From NCBI GenBank assembly GCA_033239525.1, contig BSYO01000019.1:4221087-4285086 (forward strand): a stretch of DNA of 64,000 nt, in the 5' to 3' direction. Source of the stretch: Nepenthes gracilis. Lineage: Eukaryota; Streptophyta; Magnoliopsida; Caryophyllales; Nepenthaceae. The first letter of the stretch is position 1. The number at the start of each line of letters is the position of its first letter. The notes beneath the pieces were generated by a model, which had not been told where the DNA came from, did no database searches, and saw only the letters and a list, made by a program, of their open reading frames with translations. The position numbers and the translations under genes were made by a program. This document shows, one piece after another, positions 34,933 through 47,900 of the stretch.

Positions 34933-37192
34933 TGTAATATCCTGAATTTTATTCGAATTAATTTATTATTAATTGTGATTTTGGGTAAATTAGACGTGAC
35001 AAAATTAATTAATTATTGAGAAATTTTGGCAGATATTTGGATCAGTCGAGCTGGCGCCCGAGGTACGCCGAAGTTATCGCCCGAATATCGATTTGATTTT
35101 AAAATAAAAGAAAATTTAAAATAGAATATATATATATATATATATGTTATATATAATAATAAGAATAATAATAATAATAATATATGAAAAACAAAGAAAA
35201 AAATGAAAAATGAAAAAAAAGGAGATAATGATGGATTTGGGTATAAGGGTTTCAGGAGGAGAAAAGAGGAGAGAGAGAGAAGCCGGGCAAGGAGGAAAGC
35301 AACGGCCGGCGATGGTGTCATGTGGCGAGGAGGCGCTAATGCCGGTGGTTGTCAGTGGCTCATGGGTGGCGCAGTGGTGGTCGGTGTGGCCAGTGGTAGT
35401 GGTTTTGGGAAGAGAAAACCGTCGAGGGTGCCGATGGCGTTTGTCGGTAGCGTTATTAACAGCGGTGTGCAGAGGTAGCGTTGTGACGGTGGTCGACGGC
35501 GGCTGCCGGTGGACGTTGGCGACTGGCAGTCACTGTGGGTGTTCGGCCGAGTGCGTAGAAGTTGCGCAGCAATGAAGGGAGAGTGTGGGTGAGTCATGGC
35601 TGCGCGGCAGTGAGCTTGAGGCGCACGATTCAGTACCTCTGAGCCTCCATTTTTCAGATCGACAAGGTATGAGGTCCAGGCATGTATCTATAAACCCACT
35701 TTTTGGGCTGATTTCGCATCTGATGTATTTTAGATAATGTTTGGAATTTTTACTAACATGCATGAATTTTTGTACACCCATTTAATTTATTCTGGACATG
35801 TATGTGTAGTTTATTAGATTATTTTGGGGGCTTTAAATATGAATTTTATGATTTTAGGAATTTATTATTTTTCTGGAAGCTCGAGAAAATTATTGGACTC
35901 GACGTATATTTATATCAGTATATGTAATAAAAATATACACGAAACTTGCACTGGCCGTGCATTTTCACATGCATATGTCGGGTTGTGGTCACTACATTTA
36001 GATTTGGATTCTTGGACTCTGACCAGTTCCGAACGGGGAGATTTATTTGGAAATCCCTTTCCACCAGCAGAAAATGTTTGGAGTGATGACCTTTCTCATT
36101 TGGATAATTTAACTTGACCTTAGAATATATTCGAACGTCCTAATATATTTGACAAGTTTGAGGAATGCGCCTAAAGTCGCGGGTGGCAAAACATAGTGGG
36201 CATCATTATCTATGGGTACAGAATACATCGATTTTGGCCTAAGGTTACTGGGACTATGTATAACCCTTCTTCAAACTAATCTTTAAATTATCAGAACCCA
36301 AATTTAGTACATAATTTGTATTTCTGCATTGATTTATGTCGGATTTTGATTTCGACTTGGATTTGAGATTTGTCGATTTTGAATTCAGTTGGGTCTTGGT
36401 ATGTTTCGTACAACGATTTTGATTATATGTTTTGATCCGAACCTTTGGAATATCTGTCGCAGTGCTGCTTCGATCACTGTGCACGCTATTGGATCATCTG
36501 GCTATCGAATTCTACCCCAAATCACAAGCTGATCGGGCATTGAACTTGGACTCGAATTTGACATCGGCTATGGAATTGGTCCGAATCACATCTATTTTGT
36601 TTATATATGTAATATATATATATATACATCCCAATGATGACTTTTGAAATTTGGACATTTGTTTTGGATTTTGATATTTGTTTTGAGTACGAGACTACCA
36701 TTGAATTTTGGACTTTAGATCTTAGATTTCTATTAGATTTATTTTATCAGCGATTTGGATTCATTCTGAAATTTGATTGGATTTTCATCCATTGATGTCT
36801 CATCTGATTTATTGGACTCATTTTGTCAAAATATGATACTTGTTGGGCATTAGGCTCATTTTTCAGTTTTGTCCCTTCAGAGTAGAAGGTTCGGATACAG
36901 TACAGGAGTAAAGACGTGATTGGTCAGATATTCAACTGATTTGGTGAGTTTCAGTTTTATTATGGTTTATATTGATATTTGATATATTTGGATTATGGAA
37001 TTGGCCGGATATGGGCTTATTGTTATTTTTCAAAAATAGTTTAAATTTTATGTTATGTTTGATTATGATTTTTGGGTCGGATTATTACCTTCCTTACGAT
37101 GATTGTAGAGCAGGTCACATTTATATTGTTCAGATGATTGTTCGATGAGATCTTATATGGATTTTAGTTTATCGGTTTCTGTTTATTTGGAT
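34933..37192 (+). mobile_element. 3' LTR of family X (fullest copy)
   Basis: It starts TGTAATATCCTG after a polypurine tract. Landmarks: GCGCCCGAGGTACGCC box, (TA)n at about 35128-35144, (AAT)n-like tract at about 35155-35182, GGATTTGGGTATAAGGG, a GC-rich segment (35280-35640, segment P of the mosaic at 8110), then 35690-36430, segment Q (36250-36695) and a T-rich tail. The right limit is set by the next LTR start at 37193. The 121-codon frame at 35210-35575 lies wholly in LTR sequence and is not accepted as a gene. Confidence 0.75.
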
Positions 37193-37285
37193 TGTCACAC
37201 CCGGAATTTTGGGAGTTAGAATTAATTGGTTAAATTTCTTTGAAATTTTAAATTGTAAGAATTATAATTGATTATTTAATCGACC
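37193..37285 (+). mobile_element. LTR start stub
   Basis: It starts TGTCACACCCGGAATTTTGG, the typical plant Gypsy LTR beginning, but similarity ends after some 90 bp at a junction with Tat-like DNA. Confidence 0.45.
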
Positions 37286-39180
37286 TACTTGGTCTGGGTT
37301 CATGACACTCTGCCTTTGGGACTGAGTAGTCGTCATCGCCGAAACACAACCTGCAATGATGGGGGTGGACTTTTATCATCAAGAGGGAAGCGTTTTTTAG
37401 GGTGAAATGCCATAGACAAAGGGCGTCGAGGGTTCGGCCATCCCAATGGACATTCGAGACAACTTTCGACACTGCACTGAAAACTTACGAATCCCGGGGA
37501 GTCTTGCAAAGTGCAAAAGTGATTTAGGCGGAGCACCAGATCAGAACTCAGTCGAGGTACTCCAGTTGTAGTTCCTAGATGCTACAAGGAGATGGAGATG
37601 ACGAGTCCTCGTCTTGAACGGTTACTTGGCTAGGTTGGAAAAGTGTCTTCTGAGGCTACGTCGAGTTCCTTCTCGAGTAAGGGGTCGCTTACCATCGCGG
37701 GAATAGCGTGGAACATGCTGCTCTGGGCTTTCAATTCACACCTCATAACTCTGTTGGTCTTCTGGCCGGTGCTAGGCCTTGTCACCAATGGCCCCCTAGT
37801 CCACAAGATCGTCAGGCCACTAGCTCTTCTACGGATGTCAGTCCACACCGATTTGATGGGGTGCTGGGGGTCGGAGACCCTAGCATAGTGCATTCGGATG
37901 GATGTGTTCGGTCTGAGTGGGGGCGCTCATTAAAACACCGATTGCTTGCATGCTTTGGTGTCGTTTCTCCATTAGCATAGCTACTTGAGGAGGAGGAGTC
38001 ACCTTTAGGGATGTTTCTAGCTAATGCAATGGGTAGTGGGCTGAATATGTCGAGCCCCCATCGCAAGTATTGTGACATCTTCCATAGGATCTGCTGCCCT
38101 GCATAGGGTAAATGTGGGGTACTGTCGGCGCTATAGGAGTTTTCTCTACCTTCAGAAGGTCATTGATCGTCTCGAGAATAGCGAAGGTATCACTGCTCTG
38201 AGTTTTTATCCTGCTTTTTGGGATCAGGTTGAACTTCCTTTCGGGAGTAGGTCTTGTTGCTCGGATCCTCTTGAATATTGAGGTCATTTGGTGGATGTCA
38301 TTTTCCTTGGCGAGTAGTCTCTTCCTTCGGCTTTTCCTGTTGGGAGCATTGGGATTCGTGCATGGGAAGAAGGAGCCCCCAGTCGCCACCTGCCCAGATG
38401 TTCGCATGGGACCCAGAGCTGTTTAAGTATAATATCCTGTTAGGCGGCCAATGCATGCTCACTAAAGTAAGACCAAACATTGCCATTGCCACCCATAGGG
38501 TTGTCACCGTGAAAGGCGAGGTCTCTGGCCGATGTGCTAGTTAGAGCACGAGTATTGATTGCACTTGTTTGTTGATGTGTAATCTGTGAGTGCCGGAAGG
38601 GAGAAAACTTTGGCCTACAAGTGGACAACGTCTTCTGGCGTGGGAGGCCACATACAGGGGGTGGAGCTCTCTACACCTGAGGGTTTCTCAGTCTTCACCT
38701 GCCTCTAGCAACTTTGTCGGCCATTCAGTTGTGGTTGGGCCTTGTCGCTCAGGGCTACTGGGCCTCGAGGTTGGTCAGGCCTCTAGATCCTTTGAGGAAG
38801 CTGAACAACGGGACCCCCAATGTTGCTCTTTGGATAGGTGCATATGGTCTTGGGTTGATAGGGTCAGGGCATTTGGCCGGGCCACGAACTCTTGCATGCT
38901 AGAGGTCAGTCATCCATCTACATAGCTACCCATGGAGTGGTCGTTGCCATGGGAGTGACAATCTCCAACTGGTGCCTCGGCTAGTGCCTGGCATGCTAAT
39001 CATGTTTGTTCTTGTAGTTGTGGTTGTAGATTTTTCAGTTGTTCTCATAGATGGTGCCAATGATGCGTTCTTCAGATCTGGATCGCTTGTGTAGATCAGG
39101 GAACCACTGGATCTCTTCTGGCAGGTGGAATTACAGTTGCTTCGGTCTCCATCTTTAATCACCTGGATCCTGCACACCAC
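37286..39180 (-). mobile_element. Tat-like leader/gag region, decayed
   Basis: GC-richer DNA with several open minus-strand frames (for example 38021-38407, 128 residues) but no certain domain. Its orientation is inferred from the LTR-like block at 39180-40458, which has a minus-strand TATA box. The frames could be gag or leader of a Tat-type element; I cannot show it by motifs. Confidence 0.3.
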
Positions 39181-40458
39181 AACGAATTAACGAGAGGTCA
39201 AAAGATTAGTGAAACTTACTCCCTGATATATTCTCCGATACTCAAATTAGAAATCTTTTCAAGGAAATAAAAAGATTTGAGGATGTAAGAGAAATGTGTG
39301 GATGCATATTTTCTAGAGATTGAATGTGAGTTCACCCGACTGACGGTTGGCTTAGAAATGTGCCTAGTTAAGGAGTAGCTTAGGGGTGCGCTCGGCTGAG
39401 GGGTGGTTTAAGGATGTGCCCAATTGAAGAGTGACTCAAAGGTGTGCCCGACTGAAAGGCGGCTCAGAGGCGAAGGGCATAGCTCCTACTAAGTGTGCCC
39501 GACTAGGGGGAGGCTTTAAGATGGACGACCTTGCTCTTCCTGAGTATACCGGAATGAAGGGCAGCTTATAGAGGATGCTCTCACCGAGTGTGATATACTG
39601 GAGAGAGTGATGCCTTCGCCGTTAAGAGGCTGAATAGTGAATGCATACACTAAGTAGTGGCTGGCTGGAGGGAGAATAGGACCTCAAGCGTCTACGGTGG
39701 AGAGAATGACATTTGTCGATCCCTTCTTAGACTGTGGAAGAAGGGGTTCTCGCCGCTCTGCTTAACAAGTCGTCGATGCCAACTGTACAGCATGAGTACT
39801 TGGCACTCGCGCAAGACCTACATATTCATCGGTCAGTGTGACACCTTTTGGGCAGCAAAAAGAGAATGACCTACTTTTTCTTCATCTTCTCCGTGTCTGC
39901 TAGGGTTTTCTAGGTCTTTTCTACATGAGCATAGATAGCTTCCACTCTCCTTTTTCCTCCCTTGGATTTTTAGGCCTCCCTTTCTCTTTGGGCTCAGAAT
40001 TCTCTCCTTCCTTCTACAAAAGGACGGAGATATATAGGGTGAGAGTTGCTTAGGCACCAAGGCTAAGTTGTCCTGTGATAGCGAGGGCCTAACAAGGCAA
40101 CCATGGCTGTTGGCGAATGTCCTTTCCTTCTCTGGGCGATCCTTTGGTCGCAATTATGACGTTACCTTTTTGGAGAAGATTTGTTGAGTTGCACTTGCCA
40201 AAATGGTTGGTGCACAGTCTCAGGGAGTAGATATGTTAGGCTGGCACTAACAAGTCAGGTTGTTAAACGACCACTGCAGCCCATGCGCTAGTAAGGACAC
40301 ATGGGCTTATCTGCCAAGCATAGGTCACTGGGCTGTGTGGGCCGAGCGGCGTGGGTTGCTTGGTGGGCTTTGTGCAGGGCTTGAAGGAGCTTCTGACGTG
40401 CTACCAACCTGCTGGAATTCGGACTCTGGGCTGGTCCACGGTATTGGACCCATCACAT
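39180..40458 (-). mobile_element. Probable Tat-type LTR
   Basis: On the minus strand a CTATATATC box (about 40031-40038) is followed by a purine-rich leader and then by the 28-bp minisatellite. No coding frame is convincing. Both ends are approximate; the upper end meets the LTR that starts at 41755. Confidence 0.35.
39335..39475 (+). repeat. 28-bp minisatellite, five units
   Basis: Five consecutive 28-bp units of the type TGCCCGACTGAAAGGCGGCT + CAGAGGTG, each differing at several positions but equal in length. The constant period with strong divergence shows an old array. Confidence 0.75.
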
Positions 40459-40469
40459 CCAAAGTTTAA

Positions 40470-41755
40470 ATACCATAAATCCAACCGCTTAAAAGTCTCA
40501 AGTCCAAGTCCAAATCCAAATAACAATCAAGATTGCAAATGTCAAAATATTAAATTTTACGTAAAAATAATATCAAAAATTTTAAACATACTAAAATTTG
40601 AGAATAAATGATAAAAAAAACTAACTTTAAGGAAGGTTTATACATACCCTCGTTGATATTAAGCCAAACCGCTACTATTTAGACCCGTCAACAAACTGTT
40701 AATATATAACTCCATATAGATGGAATCAAATGCAACATTTTTTCCCTATTGATGATAGATATAATCATTAAATTTTTCTAAATATAATAAAATGTTTGAA
40801 TCTATTATTTTGTTTAATTCTTCATAATGATTCTTAAAAATATTGATTCAAGAGACTCTATAATGAAAATTTAAAACATTCTCTCTGTAGAAAAAATATA
40901 AAACTTTTATTCCGAGAAAATATAAATACAAAATTTTCTACCTTATGAAAAAGAACAAATATATTAAACAAATAGTAAAATAGAGTCTAGTCCGACGAAT
41001 ATATATAGACTATCACACACAAGGATTAAATGTAAGATTTGATGAATTTCTTCTTACAAATATTTCGATTTATAAAGGTATTATCTCAAAATATTCACTT
41101 ATTAAGTGATAAATAGATGAATCTTTACATTTTTCGGTAAAGCCAAGCAAATCTTTAAAATAACCGATAAAAACTACATACATACACATATTTAAAGTTG
41201 GTTAAGAAAAAATAGCATGCATGTACTGTAAAACACCAAAATGTAAATAAAACTAGTAAGAATATGAAATAAACTAAAGATCATGTTCAAAAATACTTGT
41301 ATTAATCTTTAAATTCAACTGATCTGACAAAATAAAGTTTCAAATTTTACTTTATTCTATTCCTCTCTCTTTCTTCTCTTACCTTTCTCTCTCCTTTCCT
41401 CTTCTTTCTTGTAAAAATTGGCTGAAATAGCGTAGACCTATTTTTATAAATTAACTGGAGCACGAGTGCCAGTCAAGCGTTTTTATAGTGTCAGTCAAAC
41501 CCTTAGGCTCACACAAGTGTCACATTAGGTGTAAGTAGTACATCAAAACTGTGCTTGCCGAAATACACATGAGCTCCCAAAGGTGCTACTTGGGCCTACA
41601 TATTATGTTAAAAATATGCATGAATACTGATTAAGCGCTAAAGCCTTATTTTAAAATCTAATTTTTCTTCAAAATTTTGAATGTACAATTATTTTTAGAT
41701 TGATCAAAAAGTAATTAATGACATTGTAATTTATATTCAAAAATCAGGTATTACA
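40470..41755 (-). mobile_element. LTR, family Z
   Basis: The minus strand begins TGTAATACCTGATTTTTG at 41755, has a CACTATAAAAACGC TATA-like box (about 41495) and a purine-rich leader (about 41420-41350), then AT-rich DNA to about 40470. No internal region is attached on either side, so it is a solo or truncated LTR. It ends only about 240 bp downstream of the O-methyltransferase stop codon. Confidence 0.6.
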
Positions 41756-41894
41756 CACTACCAGTACATAAACATTTAAATATGCAAAAAAATATAAGAA
41801 GTGAAAAACAAGTAGTCAACCGCCATCGATGATAAATTCGTAATAGAGAATTGTTTTAGTATTATTTTAAATTATTGATAACTTACATATAAAA

Positions 41895-41900
41895 TTTATT
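41895..41900 (-). terminator. Poly(A) signal of the O-methyltransferase gene
   Basis: AATAAA on the minus strand, 97 bp after the stop codon and before the LTR that starts at 41755, so the transcript can end in unique sequence. Confidence 0.6.
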
Positions 41901-41996
41901 GTACTAATTAAACCATCCAGCAAACAAAATAAATTTGCTTGCTTTCTTTTTCCTTCCTTGAAATCCAAACATATTATAAAACTAAGTCAATGGAAT

Positions 41997-44900
41997 TTAA
42001 TTCTTCTTTAGAAATTCCATGACTTTAATGTGATAAGCAGAACAAACTACTCTGAAACCTTGAAATCCTGCTCCTTTAGCCAAGCCCTCGAACTCATTCT
42101 CTGATCGCACTTTACCCATGATAGTCTGAGCCATCATGATCAAGTCAACGTGAAAGACTACCTTGGATGCAGTGGTGGTTTCAACTGCGGCCGGAAGGAT
42201 GGACTCGCACGCTATGACCTTACCATGGTCAGGAAGAGATGCATAGCAATTCTTCAATAATTTTATGCATTGTTCATCATTCCAATCATGGAATACCCGC
42301 TTCAAAAATTCACGTTTAGCTTTCAGTATATTTGGTTGATTAAATGAAATAAGAAAAGAACAAATATATGTACTATCAAGAAATAAAATATAAATAGATA
42401 AATAGATGTTATGTTATCTGATTTACATAAAAAAATAATATATAATAGGAAGAGTCGTGTGCGCCACAGGTAGAGGTAAAGGATGGCAACCCACGTAAGT
42501 TTATACGGATTGTTCTAATATTATTTTATATTTATGTTGATTGTTCTCATTTCTATTATATTGGATACTAAATGTGGTCATAAAAATATTTTTAAAAATA
42601 CTTATGGATTATTATTTTGCTAAATTATATATAAATGGACAATTGTTTTGCTCTCTCTTTCTTTATATAGCTCACTACATTAACAAAAATATTGCAAATA
42701 ATAATGAGAAAGTATCATGAAAATTCAGACTCACCTTCATGATTATGGCATCACCTTTAGGAACACTAACGAACATATCTCCTTCTACATGTTGAACACC
42801 TATATATATGTAAAATATAATTAATCTCATCAATGCTATTTATTAAATGATGAATTATCTCATATTAATTGAATAAATGAATGAGTGACTCCAACTTATA
42901 GATGAAAAGACTTTCTCCTCCTTTCAAAAGCCTTGTTTATGACAAAACTTTGCACGACATAGGCTAGCGATTGCAGCCATCTCACATCTTCCTTTTAAAA
43001 TGGGCAATATTTCGAATCAAAATGAGCTCAACATCCAAACTCAATAATGGCATCGAGTGTTGTACTCTACACAAATGCCTCTAATATGGTAACATAATAC
43101 CTCTTTATTGAGAGTTATATTGTGGGGTAAATTATCCCACGTAGGATGAGTGAAGATATAATTTTTATTTTCCGAATATAAAAGTTTCATGATTCTTTCA
43201 AGATGCCAATTCAAAGACAAAATTGTGGAAGTCGGGGTTTGCAACCAAATGTATTTCACACCTTCCCTTAAAATTAATAATATCTCAAACAATAATTAGC
43301 CCAACCTTAAAACTTAGCAATGGTGATGCATAGAAAAATTCATACTGATGCTTTTAATATGATATCATGATCACCTCTTTATTGTGCCTATATTGTGAGG
43401 AGGATTGTCTTATATGACCTCTTGCACATAAATAGGAAAATTTTCTCCCCCTTTCTAGATGTCTTTAAAGACAAAACCGTACGGAATAAGACTAAGATCT
43501 AGATGGGTGCCTACTTTTTTTGAAAATATGCACTATTTTAAATGAAAATAGACCCGACTTTAAAATTTAATAATATTTAATAGTTAATTAGAAACAACAT
43601 TCTTATTTTCTTGTTAGGGTGAAGTTTAAGTTGCTCTTTCTATAAAAAGTTGTAAAATACCTGAAAAATATGGAGAGTATTTGATGACGTGAGGGAGGTC
43701 GAAATTGATGCCCTTAATCATAGGGTACTTGGAGACGATCATATTAAGTGTAGTTCCAATCCCTCCACCTACGTCTACCAATGAGGATAGGCCCTCAAAT
43801 CCTTTGTAAGCTTCAAGGATTTTCTTCGTTATAAGGATTGAGGGATCGGACATGGCACTGTTGAAGACCTTATTGAACGTGGAGTCCACCTCATTGTACG
43901 CAAATATTGTGGTTCCATGTGCCTTGTTGAATGCAATCTCACCTTCAAGAACAGCTTCTTTCAGGTAGTGCCTGTAGTCGATCATAATATTTCATGAGCC
44001 ACAATGCCAATCTTTTACACCTTTCATAGATATTCTTTAGAGATATCATTCAGTTATTTTTATAATATTTTTAAATAAATTATTATTTATTAATTTATCT
44101 ATTTTTATATAGATCCATCATTATATATAATAAATGGGATATTAGGTTGTTAAAAATGGAGATAATTATTATAATTATACTACTTAGAATGACTTTTAGA
44201 TATTGACTTAGAATCTAAATAGAACCCATTTAGAAAAAAAGTCAAAAAAACTTAAACTATTATATTGAAAATAATTAACAATAATTTATATTAAAACAAA
44301 TCCGCTAAATCAAATAAAATAATCAAAATAAATAGATAAATATAATGTCAACAACTATTTGATGGGAGATACGACATTATTGTAAAAACTTCTACAAAGA
44401 TATCTTTTGTATTAAAATAAAAATATTTTTATTAGATAAATATTTCTCCACGTATAAATGGTTGGCCTACATTAAGGAAGGCAATGGAATTTCGGTAAGC
44501 CCAGTGACCTAAATCTACATCATTTATAAATAGTTAAGCTATTATTGTATTTTCGGTCATTAGATTTATTTATCCAATAGTCAGGAAAAAAAAATTAGAT
44601 AAACAAACAATAAAAATTAAATAATTATTTAAATTATTTAATATAATTTTTATCATTTATTAAACTAATTTTAATTATTAGTCCTTAGAAAAATGTATAC
44701 CTCCCCATTAAAAGAACAATAACAACCCTCCATAAATTGGACTTGTTGGCTACAGTACATTAATGTCAATAAGAGAACAATTGTTGTCGTGACAATCAGG
44801 CTCAAAAAATAAAAAAAGTATAATATGGATTAACCATTATAAGAAGGTTAAGTTTTATTAGTTAGAAAAATTGCTCACAATGCCACTATAATCTCACACT

Positions 44901-47900
44901 GATATGCTTACATGGCTATTCTCCTAATGCTTTAATAGCTATAAAGACTCTTTGTTAGAATTTAACAAGTCCAAACTCAAACAAAATTATAAATTTGACA
45001 TTAACTTGACATTAACTTGAGTATTAAAAAGTTTTTCAAGGAAATGTCTCAACCCTATAACCCATTATTTGAATATACAGTATGGAAGAATGAATTCTTT
45101 AATCCAGAACTTGCTCTAATAATCTTTAGATCAAACACGTTTTTTCATATATATCATAAGAACAATGAATAAAATAAATAATTGAGAACATATATATATT
45201 TTTTTGTTACAACACTAAAATGAAAGGAAAGAAAAACAAAGGGGAAACTAGCAGGGTGGGTTGAGTTCCTTAGTCGATACCCTTGGGGCAAGGGTCAAAA
45301 GCACAAGGTGTGCCAAGTTGATAGCAATTAGCTGTGCTACTGTTATAAGAGGTGTATTCACTCATGGAAGTTGGTATATATGTCCATCTCAATTCTAAAT
45401 ATATAATCAGCAACTGTTTTTCCCTATCTTGGACTATGGTTGATCCAAATTTTCTAGTTCCTAGCCATGAGCTCTCTACAATCCATAACGAACTCCTAAT
45501 TAGGGTAATCTTTATCCATACTCTCCTAAATTTTCTGCACCTTAATAAACAAATTGGATTCAATAACAATCTTTCTTAGGTCCATCTTCCAAGTGATTTG
45601 AAGGATGATTAAAACAGCCTTAAGTTTGGCTATGATGACACCTAAGAAGCCATTGAAATCAACAGCTCACCTTCCAATGTGGTCTTGGCTGTATCCTCCA
45701 AAACTTGTCCACTCATCCTCTACAATACAAGTATCACTGTTGAAATTGATCTAATCTTGTGGAGGGAGAAGCTTGCTTAGTATATCGTTATCCATCCTCC
45801 TAAAGGTGAGCACCTAGGTGGCGAAATGCACCTTGTTGAGGTCCTTCGCTAACTACCAAATAACCCAAGTTAATGGGGGTTCTTCATGCAAGTCGGAACA
45901 GAAGATGAGTAAGTTCCTTCGTTTTCATATGATCTAGAGGGTTGCAAGAGTAAGCAAGAGGCGGAGCATTTACTTTTGTTAAAGAGTTGAAAATAGATTC
46001 ATTCTTGCACATTGCTCTACAGCAATGAGGAAAGATATAACCAGTAATCGATTCCAAATCCATGTAGCCGTACTACATTCTCAAAAAAATGTGATTAATC
46101 ATTTTAGAGAGCCCACAATGAGTACACCCTTAGAGTTCGAGAGATTTCTCATCATTCTTTGCCTATAAGTAAGTAGTTTAGCTTTTAATAAAAGCCAATG
46201 AAATTTAAGTTTTCAAACTTTTTCCTACTACCCATTGTTACCTCTATCAGCCTACTGGAAGAGGGAGAAAGCCAATGATATAGTGTACTTGCCCGAGTAG
46301 CTGATCCAAACAGCAATGTCCTTAGAGGGTGATGTGATACTATTATGAACTCCTCATAATAATAGAACCCCATCTTTGGTGAGCCTGTCCTTCACAATGT
46401 CGAAGTTCTATTTACCATTTGCTGATATTTAGCCTGCAACCTTCAATGCCTCTTCAGATACAATAATTATTGAGCGAGACTTAAGAAGAAGAGAAGTTTG
46501 CCCAACATTCCTATCCTTCTAGAACTTGACAATGTTACCATTTCCAATGGACAACTTCATGCCTTGCATAAGGAGCATTCGTGTCTTGAGGATGATGCAC
46601 TAGGCATAAGAGCTTCTAAAATTACTTTTGACAGTGAAGAAATTATCTGAATGAAGGTAATTAACTTTAAAGATTTGAGCCCTTAGCTTGTCAAAGCCAC
46701 ACATGAGTTCCCAGCTGATTTTGCCAAGGATGGATAAGTTGTTCCATTCAGCTTTCCTCAAACTAAGACTACTTTTTTTTTTAAGTGTTCATACTCCATT
46801 CCAATAAATCAAGTGGATTTTCTACTCATCCAAAAGAATGTTTTGATTGATATAATCAAATTAATTGCATATCTTTTTTGGGAAAGGCTTGAGTTTGCAT
46901 CAATTACTTAGGGATCGCTTAGGCCACTGCTTGAATGAGTGTAACTCTACCTACAATAGATAGGTGCTTTGCGTTTTGGTTTTAGAGAAACTCCCCCACT
47001 CTCTGTAAGTGTGGATTTCTAGTGTTCATTAGTGACTCTTTCTAGAACAATTCAAGCACCAAGATACTTGCCCAGATCATTTACCCTCTTAAAGCTACAA
47101 TTCTTTGAATATTTGTGACCAATTCTTTTTTATCACTCAAGGTGGGGGAAGATGGTTGACTTGGGCTAGATAACGCACTGTCTTTAGGCCCAACCGAAAT
47201 TGTCAAATATTTAAGTGATCATGGTGATTTATTCAGTACTTACTTTTCAAACAAAAGCAAATCATTAACACAAAAAAGGTCGAAGATGAGAAGATCCCTC
47301 CAGCAAACTTTGGTAGGCTTTTACTTTCCTTGTATAACTTGTTAATTTATCATTTGTGGGTCTCTCAATAAAGAGAAGAAACCTATAAGGGGAGGGGTGG
47401 TCACATTACTGAAGTCTGCACTTAAGGAGGAAGATATTGGTGGCCTCCCCACTCCAAAGCATTGAGAAGGAAGTTGATATAGTGCATTTCATAGTTAGGT
47501 TGATAAAACCCAAAGAGAGGCTGAGGGACTCAAAGGTATTATGATTGAGCATCCATCTGAACTTGTCATAGGCTTTAGTAAGGACAATCTTTAGAATCGT
47601 ATTGCCATTTTTTTACTTTTGCATTGCAAGTGAAATGGAAGATTTCTTGGGCAACCAGGATATTACCCTAAGTTGTCCTACTATGTAGGAAACTAGACTG
47701 TGTAGAGCTGATAAAATTATTGAGCAAGGGGGGAACAGTGGACAATAACTTTGTAATAGCCATGAAAGTGATGTTAGAAAGCATGAAATGGCTTAGAATT
47801 TTTGGAGTTTCAGTTTTAGGGATGAGAGTAATAAATGTGTAGTTAATCCCTTTGTTTAAATTACCCTCCTGAATTACATCTGCCACAATTTAGAGAAGAT

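Noticed and set aside
35203..35597. Frames up to 121 codons in GC-rich DNA
   Set aside because: They lie wholly inside the X LTR, and the sister copy at 7900-8300 does not keep them open.
7635..37192. X LTRs at 7635 and 34933 as the two ends of a single split element
   Set aside because: Strand and family agree and there is X-type internal DNA before 34933. However, the intervening material includes minus-strand Tat parts that do not fit a simple nested insertion, and 7635 is mosaic and truncated. Possible but not supported.
37630..38628. Overlapping frames on both strands in GC-rich DNA as host genes
   Set aside because: No domain, no splice pattern, and the surroundings are LTR-type. I treat them as decayed element sequence.
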